Positions 16,010-22,808 of a stretch of DNA of 30,074 bases are shown here, one piece after another. The stretch covers positions 1 through 30,074 of the forward strand of contig DGVE01000056.1 in the NCBI GenBank assembly GCA_002395865.1, read 5' to 3'. Source of the DNA: Lachnospiraceae bacterium UBA4292 (GTDB lineage: Bacteria; Bacillota; Clostridia; Lachnospirales; Lachnospiraceae). Made by a program: the position numbers and the translations under genes. The notes under the pieces were generated by a model. It saw nothing but the letters and a program-made list of their open reading frames with translations, had not been told where the DNA came from and searched no databases. Within the stretch, counting starts at the first letter, position 1; each line of letters opens with the position of its first letter.

Positions 16010-16021
16010 CTGCCCTCTCCT

Positions 16022-16270
16022 TTACTCCTTCTTCTCGGTCCTTTTTCTCTTAGCTGTGGCCTTGACCTCGGCCTTCTCCATAGCCACCTCGACCACGGGG
16101 TCGGAGGTTGAGTCGGAGATGCTGATAGATCCGTCATTTACAAGAGCCTTGAAATACCAAGACTCTCTCACCCATGCAGGAACATCGGTGCGGAATTCGT
16201 TCTTCTTAAGAAGATACTTCTCCGGACCAGAGTTCCTGAACAGGACGTTCTTGCTCGATACGATAACCAT
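16022..16270 (-). CDS. Small head protein of unknown function
   Basis: An 82-aa protein. It has a compact N-terminal domain (FRNSGPEKYLLKKNEFRTDVPAWVRESWYFKALVNDGSI) and a Lys/Glu tail (VKATAKRKRTEKKE). Small genes of this type commonly follow the major capsid gene in Firmicute myophages. They may decorate or stabilise the head-neck junction, but the role is not known. It starts 1 bp after the major capsid stop. Confidence 0.75.
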   Translation of the reverse strand: MVIVSSKNVLFRNSGPEKYLLKKNEFRTDVPAWVRESWYFKALVNDGSISISDSTSDPVVEVAMEKAEVKATAKRKRTEKKE

Positions 16271-16271
16271 A

Positions 16272-17303
16272 TTAGATACCGTCTACGTACAGGAAGGTCT
16301 GCGGGTAGAAGATCTGGACCTCAGACAGATTGGCCGCATAAGCGGTGTCATAGCAGAAGCTCGTTGCGTTCGGCTGAGTCATTGCTCTGGTGAGCGGAAC
16401 GAGCTCGTCCATCTTAACGAACCTCTTGTCGTTGTTATAAACGACCATACGGTTGGTGCTTCCAGCGCCAGCGCCATCGAGCCACTTGCATCCACCGATG
16501 AACAGTTCCTTGCCCTTTGTCAGAGTCAGGATGTTGTTCTCAAGGATGTACTTGAGGATGGTCTTCTCGGCCAGCTCTGTGACCTTTGTGGTAGCAACTC
16601 TGGTGAAGCAGGAATACGGAATGATCACGTGATTCGGGATCGCGGATTCGTCATATTCTGCTGCGGCCCAGGCTGCGGTCAGAGCATCGTTGACATCCTG
16701 CAGAATCTGCTCCGGAGTCTTATCAGCCCACTCGGTGGAGCTTCCAGTACCAGTAGCAGCCGCGGTGGTAGCTGTTACGTTGGCATCGTTGATAAGTCCG
16801 GTAGTACCGAAGTTGGTGAAGCCAACATAGACGTTCTGGTCCATGTGCTTGTCATAGGTCCTTCTCATACCATCGGTCAGAAGCTGCTCAAGGCTCCTGC
16901 CAACGAAGTTGGACTTCTGCATATCGACCCACTTAACGCGGAGAGCTGCACCGAATGTGTGCGCCTTGAATGTGCCCTTGTCAACAGATGCCTGTACTAC
17001 AGGAAGTCCGTTGGAGCCGCCTGCCTGGATCGGAGATTCACCAGAGCCTCCGGTCACACCATAAGACACGCCCTGTGCGCTTATGAAGTCTACCCAGCCG
17101 CCACCGACCTCGATGACGATGTCCCTGGGATAGGTGAAGCTGTCGAGAGGCTCCCTTATAAGGGTATCCTTCTTCTCCAGCTCGGAAATAAGGAACGCAC
17201 CGCCAGAAGCGATTCCGGCTGCGTCAAGTGTCATAGCTCCGCTCGGAGCTCCTGCGCGGGTGATCACACCAGCGTCAAAATTGCCTGCGTTTACAAAAGG
17301 CAT
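16272..17303 (-). CDS. Major capsid protein
   Basis: A 343-aa protein, the right size for an HK97-fold subunit. It begins MPFVNAGNFDAGVITRAGAP. A mid-region DKGTFKAHTFGAALRVKWVDMQKSNFVGRSLEQLL precedes IPNHVIIPYSCFTRVATTKV and a C-terminal MVVYNNDKRFVKMDELVPLTRAM. It lies after the protease/scaffold and cement genes, the standard order. A strong ribosome site (AAGGAGG) precedes it, fitting high expression. No N-terminal processing site can be named. Confidence 0.85.
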   Translation of the reverse strand: MPFVNAGNFDAGVITRAGAPSGAMTLDAAGIASGGAFLISELEKKDTLIREPLDSFTYPRDIVIEVGGGWVDFISAQGVSYGVTGGSGESPIQAGGSNGLPVVQASVDKGTFKAHTFGAALRVKWVDMQKSNFVGRSLEQLLTDGMRRTYDKHMDQNVYVGFTNFGTTGLINDANVTATTAAATGTGSSTEWADKTPEQILQDVNDALTAAWAAAEYDESAIPNHVIIPYSCFTRVATTKVTELAEKTILKYILENNILTLTKGKELFIGGCKWLDGAGAGSTNRMVVYNNDKRFVKMDELVPLTRAMTQPNATSFCYDTAYAANLSEVQIFYPQTFLYVDGI

Positions 17304-17314
17304 AGTGTACCTCC

Positions 17315-17848
17315 TTATGCGTTAACTACGCCCACATTCGGGAATGTGGTGATGCGCAGTTCTGCGATGAGATTTGCGTCTGCTCCGCCCATCCACTTGC
17401 AGCCCTTGAGCTCGATTGTGTTGGTGCTGTCAGCCTCGGCCTCGAAGCCTCCGACAACTGCGGTCGGATAGCTGGCGTTTGCGGCAATGCGTACATAGAC
17501 GCTTCCGCCATAAGCCGGAGTGCCCTTCTGGCACTTGACATTGATGGAGCCACGCTGGAATACGGAAACTGCTTCGTTCGGTGCGTATTCGCCCACGTTC
17601 TGGTTCAGGAAATTGAGCGCAGACTTGAACTCTCTGCCCGCAATTCCTATGAATGCCGCCGCAGTATCGCTTGCGCCCATCGCAACGACCTTGCCGCTGG
17701 ACAGCTTAAGCGGAGCGCCAAACGCAATGTTTGCCTCGCCGCCCGCAGGGAATGTGTTGACGATCATGTCCGGCTGCCTGCCATAAGAGCCTGCAAAGCC
17801 GTGCGGCATCGTCTTGCCGATGTTTTCAGTAAACTGAATAGAAGCCAT
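17315..17848 (-). CDS. Capsid cement/decoration protein
   Basis: A 177-aa protein. FAGSYGRQPDMIVNTFPAGGEANIAFGAPLK, AAFIGIAGREFKSA and APNEAVSVFQRGSINVKC fit the beta-barrel cement family that stabilises expanded heads in phages with this protease/capsid pair. It starts 12 bp before the protease gene ends its frame and precedes the capsid gene. Confidence 0.8.
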   Translation of the reverse strand: MASIQFTENIGKTMPHGFAGSYGRQPDMIVNTFPAGGEANIAFGAPLKLSSGKVVAMGASDTAAAFIGIAGREFKSALNFLNQNVGEYAPNEAVSVFQRGSINVKCQKGTPAYGGSVYVRIAANASYPTAVVGGFEAEADSTNTIELKGCKWMGGADANLIAELRITTFPNVGVVNA

Positions 17849-17860
17849 TCTTCTCTCCTC

Positions 17861-19063
17861 CTACTTCTTTGTGTGCGGATTATGAGCAGCATAGGCAGAT
17901 GCCTGCGCCTCACAGATCCTGTCGAACTTTGATGCCCCGGATGCATCTGCCGCACCCTGGGCCGCCTTCTTTGATGCTGCGAAAATTTCAGCCATGTTGC
18001 TGTCACCCACAGCAGAAAGAAGTGCCTTGGAAACCCTCGCCCTCTCTCTCCTGTCGGAGATACCGTTGATGGCGGGTCTCATGGCCTTGAGGAATGCCGC
18101 GGTGTCCTTGGCTCCGCAACCATCCTCGGCTTCCTCTTCCTCGATGACCTCGGACTTCTCCTCGGCCTCCTCGTCCTCGGTGACCTCTTCCTCGACCTCT
18201 TCCTTCTTTTCCTCTTCCTCGGGATCAGCATCAGAAGCCTTGGTCTTCATAAGGGCACCGACCATCTCGATGAGCTTGTCCAGCTTTGTGCCAAGATCGT
18301 CTCCCTTAGGAGCCTTCTCGACCATCTCGTCTTCGGTCTTCTTCTCCTCTACAGCGGGTTCCTCCTTCTCCGGTTCCTGCGCCTTCTTGGCGGGTTCTTC
18401 GGGATCGGAGTCCAGCGCTGTGTAGGCCAGGTCCGTAAGAGCCTTCAGCTCTTCGTCTTTTGCGTCCTTGGCCGCAACTCCAAATGCGGTAAGGACAGCC
18501 TTGGAAAACTTACCCATTTTTCCAGTCCTTTCTTCCGCAGTCTTCGCTGCGGCATCTTTTATTGCTACCTCGCGTCCAGCCCTGCCCGATTGCACGACCG
18601 CCACGTGATTGCCCCTGATATGCGTCTGCTTATAGTCGTCACCATCCGGTTCGTAGTTGCACAGATACACGCAGGAAACCTCCCGCTTTTTGCCGGACTG
18701 GATCTCACTTATAAGCGATGCGTCATTTATGTACAGATCAGCTACGATGTAGTCACCCTCGCGCCGGACATTCTGTGCATGGCCCTTCGCCAGGTCGGCA
18801 AAGTTATCCGGTGACACCGCCTCGCTCGGATGCGTGTCCGTTACAGGCTTGCCCTCGAAAGAAGCCACCGTAGCCTTGTCGAACACATCCTCCTCATAGC
18901 GGTTGACCTTTACCATACGGTTCGGATCCCCATCCAGCTGAAGCTCCCTCGCCAGGTAGTCCTGGGGGCCTATCCTCGCAATGGGAACATTTCTGCAAAT
19001 TAAAAAGCCCTCCGATGTCTCCACCTTATTCGGGGAGATCGAAGAACCAAAGTACGTGATCAT
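17861..19063 (-). CDS. Prohead protease fused to scaffold (DUF2213-like)
   Basis: A 400-aa protein. Residues 1-180 resemble a DUF2213 maturation protease, with GKPVTDTHPSEAV holding likely catalytic His78 and GKKREVSCVY holding likely Ser130. A very acidic, helical scaffold region follows at about 215-320, where Glu-rich runs dominate, and a helical C-terminus ends in NPHTKK. The fusion lets the scaffold guide assembly and the protease then cut it away. It has a good ribosome site (AGGAGG) and probably its own promoter at 19199-19227, so it does not depend only on the upstream cargo genes. Confidence 0.82.
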   Translation of the reverse strand: MITYFGSSISPNKVETSEGFLICRNVPIARIGPQDYLARELQLDGDPNRMVKVNRYEEDVFDKATVASFEGKPVTDTHPSEAVSPDNFADLAKGHAQNVRREGDYIVADLYINDASLISEIQSGKKREVSCVYLCNYEPDGDDYKQTHIRGNHVAVVQSGRAGREVAIKDAAAKTAEERTGKMGKFSKAVLTAFGVAAKDAKDEELKALTDLAYTALDSDPEEPAKKAQEPEKEEPAVEEKKTEDEMVEKAPKGDDLGTKLDKLIEMVGALMKTKASDADPEEEEKKEEVEEEVTEDEEAEEKSEVIEEEEAEDGCGAKDTAAFLKAMRPAINGISDRRERARVSKALLSAVGDSNMAEIFAASKKAAQGAADASGASKFDRICEAQASAYAAHNPHTKK

Positions 19064-19069
19064 ACCTTC

Positions 19070-19118
19070 CTCCTAAAACAAAAGACGCCCCGAACAACGG
19101 AACGTCTTCAGAAACTCC
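19070..19118. repeat. Direct repeat A flanking the nuclease cargo gene, with terminator-like hairpin
   Basis: This 49-bp segment aligns with 19823-19871 at roughly three quarters identity. On the minus strand AAGACGTTCCG and CGGGGCGTCTT pair into an 11-bp stem (two G-U) with a TTGTT loop and TTGTTTT after it. It ends at the ribosome site of the protease gene. In copy B the stem keeps pairing although bases differ (A-T becomes G-C), which suggests the RNA fold matters. Confidence 0.65.
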
Positions 19119-19148
19119 TTCAGCGCCTGGCTGATGAGATGTATAGCC

Positions 19149-19178
19149 AAAAGAGAAAGCCCCCCGCCAATAGAGGGC
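19149..19178 (-). terminator. Weak terminator-like hairpin after the cargo-gene promoter
   Basis: On the minus strand GCCCTC (19178-19173) pairs with GGGGGC (19164-19159), followed by TTTCTCTTTT. It lies about 15-45 nt after the predicted start of the promoter at 19199-19227, so it could act as an attenuator or end a very short RNA. Confidence 0.4.
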
Positions 19179-19198
19179 AGAGGACCTATCTCACCTAT

Positions 19199-19227
19199 AA
19201 AATAGCATAAAACATCCCAAATGTAAA
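19199..19227 (-). promoter_or_regulatory. Predicted promoter between cargo gene and protease gene
   Basis: On the minus strand TTTACA and TATTTT are exactly 17 bp apart, and TGC before the -10 makes it an extended -10. It starts right after the nuclease gene stop and reads toward the head genes, so it may restore their expression independently of the cassette upstream. Confidence 0.55.
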
Positions 19228-19228
19228 G

Positions 19229-19816
19229 TTATTTTTTTCGTAAAACCTTAACAACTTTACCATTAGAAACTATAACAACATCAAGTGGAAAAGCTGCGCT
19301 TCTGTAAAGCCTATTTTCCGCCCGGCGCATTGCCTCATCAAGGGAAAAGTTATTGTTGCCAAAATTTATAAATAGCCCTCCGGGATTACTCTTAATTTGC
19401 TTTAAACCATAACGTATTGAACTGTCGAGTGACGCTTCTGTAGAAGCAGTCTTCAAGTCCCATAGCTTCCCATTCCATTCATAATCTGGAGTTTTTATAC
19501 CTTCCTTTGACGGTGGAGTCTTATGCTTTAAAACACCGCCTAATACAGCATGGATCCATTTACCAAAAGCTACCTCATCCTCGTTATCGTCAATATCAAA
19601 ATCAGGTTCAAATGCTATGCTTCCATCCCCCGGTTTTGCTTTATTTAAAAACTCCGAAGTCACGTCTACGGTGTGCTTTAAGGAATATGTCTTACTTTTT
19701 GGTCTGGACCCCTGCATCTTTCCATCTGGACCTTGGATAAAATCAGGATCAGGGTTAAAGTCCCCGACCATCATGCGCTCGATTATGCCCCATTGCGTTT
19801 GCGCATCAAAAGTCAT
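19229..19816 (-). CDS. Tagged head-cargo protein with CdiA-CT-like nuclease (toxin) domain
   Basis: A 195-aa protein, starting at ATG 19814-19816 with ribosome site GGAGGG; an upstream TTG in frame lies before that site. Residues 9-25 carry the tag W-x(4)-RMMVGDFNP-x-P-D shared with two neighbouring genes. Residues about 80-195 resemble CdiA C-terminal tRNA nucleases of the PD-(D/E)xK fold. TPDYEWNGKLWDLKT gives Pro110-Asp111 and Asp120-x-Lys122. It is followed by SSIRYGLKQIKSNPGGLFINF, an Arg-rich helix and the closing PLDVVIVSNGKVVKVLRK strands. The gene is A/T-richer than the capsid genes and is bounded by 49-bp direct repeats. It lies in the head operon, so packaging in the virion and delivery to the host is my inference. 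I see no clear immunity gene. Confidence 0.65.
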   Translation of the reverse strand: MTFDAQTQWGIIERMMVGDFNPDPDFIQGPDGKMQGSRPKSKTYSLKHTVDVTSEFLNKAKPGDGSIAFEPDFDIDDNEDEVAFGKWIHAVLGGVLKHKTPPSKEGIKTPDYEWNGKLWDLKTASTEASLDSSIRYGLKQIKSNPGGLFINFGNNNFSLDEAMRRAENRLYRSAAFPLDVVIVSNGKVVKVLRKK

Positions 19817-19822
19817 GCTTCC

Positions 19823-19871
19823 CTCCAAAACAAAAAGCGTCCAAAAAAATCGAAGCGCCTTCAGTAACTCC
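19823..19871. repeat. Direct repeat B flanking the nuclease cargo gene, with hairpin
   Basis: Partner of 19070-19118. On the minus strand AAGGCG pairs with CGCTTT, followed by TTTTTGTTTT and then the ribosome site of the nuclease gene. Both copies can also be read as similar peptide remnants (E-[FL]-L-K-x-x-R), so they may be leftovers of duplicated coding DNA. Confidence 0.6.
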
Positions 19872-19873
19872 GC

Positions 19874-20029
19874 CTACATGTGGTGCGCAAGCTGTTCGCT
19901 CTGCTTCTCCTTCTCTGCCCGGAGCTCATCCTTGCTTTTATTCTCGAGCTCCGCAAAGGGCTTGTAAATGCTTCTATCATCCAGGAGCGCTCCTTTATGG
20001 CTCGGCTTGTAAACTACCTCATCCCTCAT
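19874..20029 (-). CDS. Small acidic/basic protein between two cargo genes, unknown
   Basis: A 51-aa protein from ATG 20027-20029, which overlaps the upstream TGA (ATATGA), with GGAGGAA as ribosome site. A longer frame to 20083 starts inside the upstream gene. The sequence begins MRDEVVYKPSHKGALLDD, continues IYKPFAELENKSKDELR, and ends in a charged helix (KEKQSEQLAHHM). It is translationally coupled to the JAMM-like gene, so it could be that protein's partner or antidote, but I do not recognise it. Confidence 0.6.
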   Translation of the reverse strand: MRDEVVYKPSHKGALLDDRSIYKPFAELENKSKDELRAEKEKQSEQLAHHM

Positions 20030-20991
20030 ATCATTTCCTCCGTATACTTCCATCCATAAGAGGCTGCGTTCTTTGATAACCACGAGCTCGCATTTTCTTT
20101 CAACATATCGTTAGCCTCGTTTAAGGTTATTTTGCGAAGTTCCAGCTTCGATACTGCGGCCTTTTTAGCTCTGTTGTAATAATTCTTATAGTCCGTTGCG
20201 AAATCTATATATTTAGAGGGTATAGCATCTCCAATCTCAAAGTCGCGTCTTAACGAATACGCGCCGGACTTATTGCATGCCCTCACTTCGCTCAATCCCA
20301 GCTTAAATGCGAAGTCAACATCTTGCCAACTGAATGTAGATCCGCTGGGATGATTGTGGGTAAACAACCCATCCGCAAATAAAGTTAAGTCATAGCCGGC
20401 GAAATTGACCTCATCAGCTTTATTATCGCTTTTTCTCAAAATCGGCTCGCCCTTTGCATTGACTAAGAAACCGGTTTCCGTCTTGTCATTGCGTATCTCA
20501 TTCTCGCTAAGAATAAGCACCTTGTGAGCCATGTCCTTAGCCGTAATGCCTGATGGGTCTGAGGCTGCATCAACCAGATCTCGCCACTCCTGTTTGGTTT
20601 TCTTGATAGAATCAAACAATGAATCTACGTCCGATTGACTAATAGCCTTGTCTGTTTCTTTGTCGTACCAATCCTTTCCAATTCGATAAAGGTTATCCGC
20701 TTGGCTGTTTAGATCGCTGAGTTTTTTCGCAACATCATCAAATTTTGTGGCGCTATACTTTCCAACGGCCTTTTGAGCCTCCGCGCCGTTTTCGGCCTTT
20801 TTCCCGTTGTGCTTTTCTTTATAGCCCTGCAACAGGCGCTCGCCGTTTTCTGATTTACCACGGAGTGGAGCAACGGCGCCAACAGCGTTTGCGAAAGTGA
20901 AACGACCATTCGCGGCGTCGTGATAAGGATTGAAATCACCCCAGATCATCCGCTTTATCATATTCCAAGATTTTTGTGCGCTTCCAGCCAT
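20026..20991 (-). CDS. Tagged head-cargo protein with JAMM-like HNHPSG domain
   Basis: A 321-aa protein. Residues 9-25 (W-x(4)-RMIWGDFNP-x-HD, then NGRFT) are the shared tag. Residues 40-150 are charged and helical. Residues about 160-250 have the layout of a JAB/JAMM metallopeptidase: Glu172 in ETGFLVNAKG, then a strand, then THNHPSGSTFSWQDVDFAF with His212, His214, Ser221 and Asp224. RadC-type proteins have HNHPSG-x(4)-S-x-x-D; here the gap is one residue shorter, so metal binding is not certain. The last 70 residues are helical. Similar HNHP domains occur at the ends of phage minor head proteins. The start overlaps the minor capsid gene end by 34 bases. DNA is lower in GC than structural neighbours. 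Confidence 0.65.
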   Translation of the reverse strand: MAGSAQKSWNMIKRMIWGDFNPYHDAANGRFTFANAVGAVAPLRGKSENGERLLQGYKEKHNGKKAENGAEAQKAVGKYSATKFDDVAKKLSDLNSQADNLYRIGKDWYDKETDKAISQSDVDSLFDSIKKTKQEWRDLVDAASDPSGITAKDMAHKVLILSENEIRNDKTETGFLVNAKGEPILRKSDNKADEVNFAGYDLTLFADGLFTHNHPSGSTFSWQDVDFAFKLGLSEVRACNKSGAYSLRRDFEIGDAIPSKYIDFATDYKNYYNRAKKAAVSKLELRKITLNEANDMLKENASSWLSKNAASYGWKYTEEMI

Positions 20992-22070
20992 GCTTTATAC
21001 TTCTCGTCATCCGCCATCTTGTGCTTTAAGAACGTGTCAAAGGACTTAGGACCTATGCCTGCGTCCCTATATTTCTCCCACTGCTTAAAAGCTTCGAGCC
21101 ACTTCCGTCTGCCCTCCTCCTTACGCCTGTAAGCCGCTATTTCAGCTTCTGAGCGAGGATCTCGGTCAAATGGATTAGTAGTAGGGCTCGAAAACTTTCG
21201 CACCTTTTTCAGCTCCTCCTCGCTGACCATCCACTCGCCCCACGGAGTGAGCGAATGCAGGCAGTTCGGATGTATGTTCAGATAAGAGTTCGCCAGGGTA
21301 TTCGGCCCGGACGGATCTATCTTCCCAAAAGCTGATGCAAGAGGTGGGTAGTAGGGAGATGTCCCACTCTTGCTATATACGCGCCCCTGATACGGAGCAC
21401 AAAGCTTGCAAGCTCCATAGTGGGAGCTCATCTTATAAAGATCCTGCTCGGGATCCCTTGTTATAAGCGCAAGCGTCTCTGCCTGCCGGGAAGTGGTGCG
21501 CGTCACCATGTCTGCATAATTATGCAAAGACCACTTTCTCCCGGCCTTGTCAGTAAAGCAAGTAACACCCTGCCTCTGGAGCTGTTCAACGAAGTCACGT
21601 TCCAACGCAAGCCTGGTGCCCTGTGTTTGCTGCCTTAATACCATGTCCAGCCCGGCAGACCTAAACAGGTCTTGTGCCTGCCTCCCCAAGAGAACCCCGG
21701 TAAGACCATCGGTCACGTTATTTGCAGCCTCAGCAAGCTTGAACTCAACAGAGTTAGTAAGCCGCTGAATTATGTCCGCCTGTTCCATCGTAATGGATTC
21801 AGCGTTGATGTATCCGGCAAGGTGTTCTGCGGCAGTTTTAGGTGCCCTCGTATACGCCTCCGGATGTTTTTTATAGAAATACTTCTCGACCATCCTCCGC
21901 ACATACCCACCAGAACGGCCCACCATCTTTGAAAGGATAGCTTGTATCCTCTTAAGAGCAGCGACCGCATGATAATCAATAAGGCCCCTCGAACGGAGCC
22001 TTGCAATCTCGTTGATTACGTCCTCCTCGGACTGCAGGTATATTTTTTTGAGTATATCAAGTTCTGTCAT
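20958..22070 (-). CDS. Minor capsid protein (phage minor capsid 2/MuF-like)
   Basis: A 370-aa head protein. An N-terminal helical region has SEEDVINEIARLRSRG and a mid-part TTSRQAETLALITRDPEQDLY. The diagnostic segment is SSHYGACKLCAPYQGRVYS (Cys-x-x-Cys), then YPPLASAFG and LNIHPNCLHSLTPWGEW, a His/Cys cluster likely to hold zinc. These are features of phage minor capsid protein 2. It follows the portal gene by one gene and probably sits inside the head near the portal. Its own C-terminus carries no toxin domain; the toxin-like domains are on separate tagged proteins around it. The ribosome site is weak, suggesting coupling to the upstream gene. Confidence 0.8.
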   Translation of the reverse strand: MTELDILKKIYLQSEEDVINEIARLRSRGLIDYHAVAALKRIQAILSKMVGRSGGYVRRMVEKYFYKKHPEAYTRAPKTAAEHLAGYINAESITMEQADIIQRLTNSVEFKLAEAANNVTDGLTGVLLGRQAQDLFRSAGLDMVLRQQTQGTRLALERDFVEQLQRQGVTCFTDKAGRKWSLHNYADMVTRTTSRQAETLALITRDPEQDLYKMSSHYGACKLCAPYQGRVYSKSGTSPYYPPLASAFGKIDPSGPNTLANSYLNIHPNCLHSLTPWGEWMVSEEELKKVRKFSSPTTNPFDRDPRSEAEIAAYRRKEEGRRKWLEAFKQWEKYRDAGIGPKSFDTFLKHKMADDEKYKAWLEAHKNLGI

Positions 22071-22073
22071 GTG

Positions 22074-22808
22074 CTAATATACAACAGGTTTAATTACTCC
22101 AGAGTCATATTCGGCTGTTGCCATGACTTTTGCAAGCTCTTTATCTACGCCAGCCTTAACAAGCTCAGCGGTTCTTGCTTTTATTGATGTACTACGCGCC
22201 TTGCTGACAGCCAGCTGTTCTTTATGCTGAGCTTCTGCGTTACTAAGGGCCTGATTAAAGCCTTTGATCTCAACAGCATTGGAAGTGCCCCGGATGCCTT
22301 TTATCTCTGCCGGCACGCTATTGCCTCTATACCCAGCAAGTCGAATTGCTGTGGATATTTCTTTTTCAGTCAGAACGTCATGCTTGATGCTGTTTAAATA
22401 CTCCTTGGCATACTCTGCACCCTTTTCAGTGACAGTTTTGTCGTTTGGGCTTACGCGCAACGTACTCATAAGGTTCTGTTTATAAGCGATATCGGCTCCG
22501 TTTTCTGGAGGCCTTCTCTCTTCATTGTCATCTGATTCTTTTTTCCAACTCTTCTTTGCTTCAGCGAGTTCTTCTTCCCAAAGCTCTTTGCTATAGCGTT
22601 CTGGTTCTGCTCCGACTTTCACAGACTTAAGCTCTGTCGTAATAAAGTACTCATCACCTTTTTTTGTAAAAGTCTTAATGACGTCACCAGAAGAATATGT
22701 CCCGCCAGAACCGCCCGAAGTAAAACGACCATCAGAGGGGTCGTGGTTCGGATTAAAATCCCCGAACATCATGCGCTGAGTCATTTCCCACTCGTTATTT
22801 ATTCCCAT
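22074..22808 (-). CDS. Tagged head-cargo protein of unknown function
   Basis: A 244-aa protein with ribosome site GGAGGAAGACG, overlapping the portal end by 14 bases. Residues 7-30 carry the clearest tag: WEMTQRMMFGDFNPNHDPSD, then GRFT and a Gly/Ser linker (SGGSGGTYSSGD). The remainder is hydrophilic and helical with no membrane segment. EKGAEYAKEYLNSIKHDVLT and IRLAGYRGNSVPAEI stand out, and the last part is Lys/Ala/Glu-rich. I recognise no catalytic motif. By its tag, linker and place it belongs with the two other cargo genes; it may be an effector or an internal head protein. Confidence 0.65.
   Translation of the reverse strand: MGINNEWEMTQRMMFGDFNPNHDPSDGRFTSGGSGGTYSSGDVIKTFTKKGDEYFITTELKSVKVGAEPERYSKELWEEELAEAKKSWKKESDDNEERRPPENGADIAYKQNLMSTLRVSPNDKTVTEKGAEYAKEYLNSIKHDVLTEKEISTAIRLAGYRGNSVPAEIKGIRGTSNAVEIKGFNQALSNAEAQHKEQLAVSKARSTSIKARTAELVKAGVDKELAKVMATAEYDSGVIKPVVY

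Noticed and set aside
16056..17471. 471-codon open frame on the plus strand across the capsid genes
   Set aside because: It is antisense to the major capsid and its neighbours, has no ribosome site or family pattern, and is explained by codon bias of the real genes opposite.
19070..19180. A hydrophobic peptide frame on the minus strand ending ALKEFLKTFRCSGRLLF as an immunity protein
   Set aside because: It has no start codon with a ribosome site in frame; more likely a leader or coding remnant shared with repeat B.
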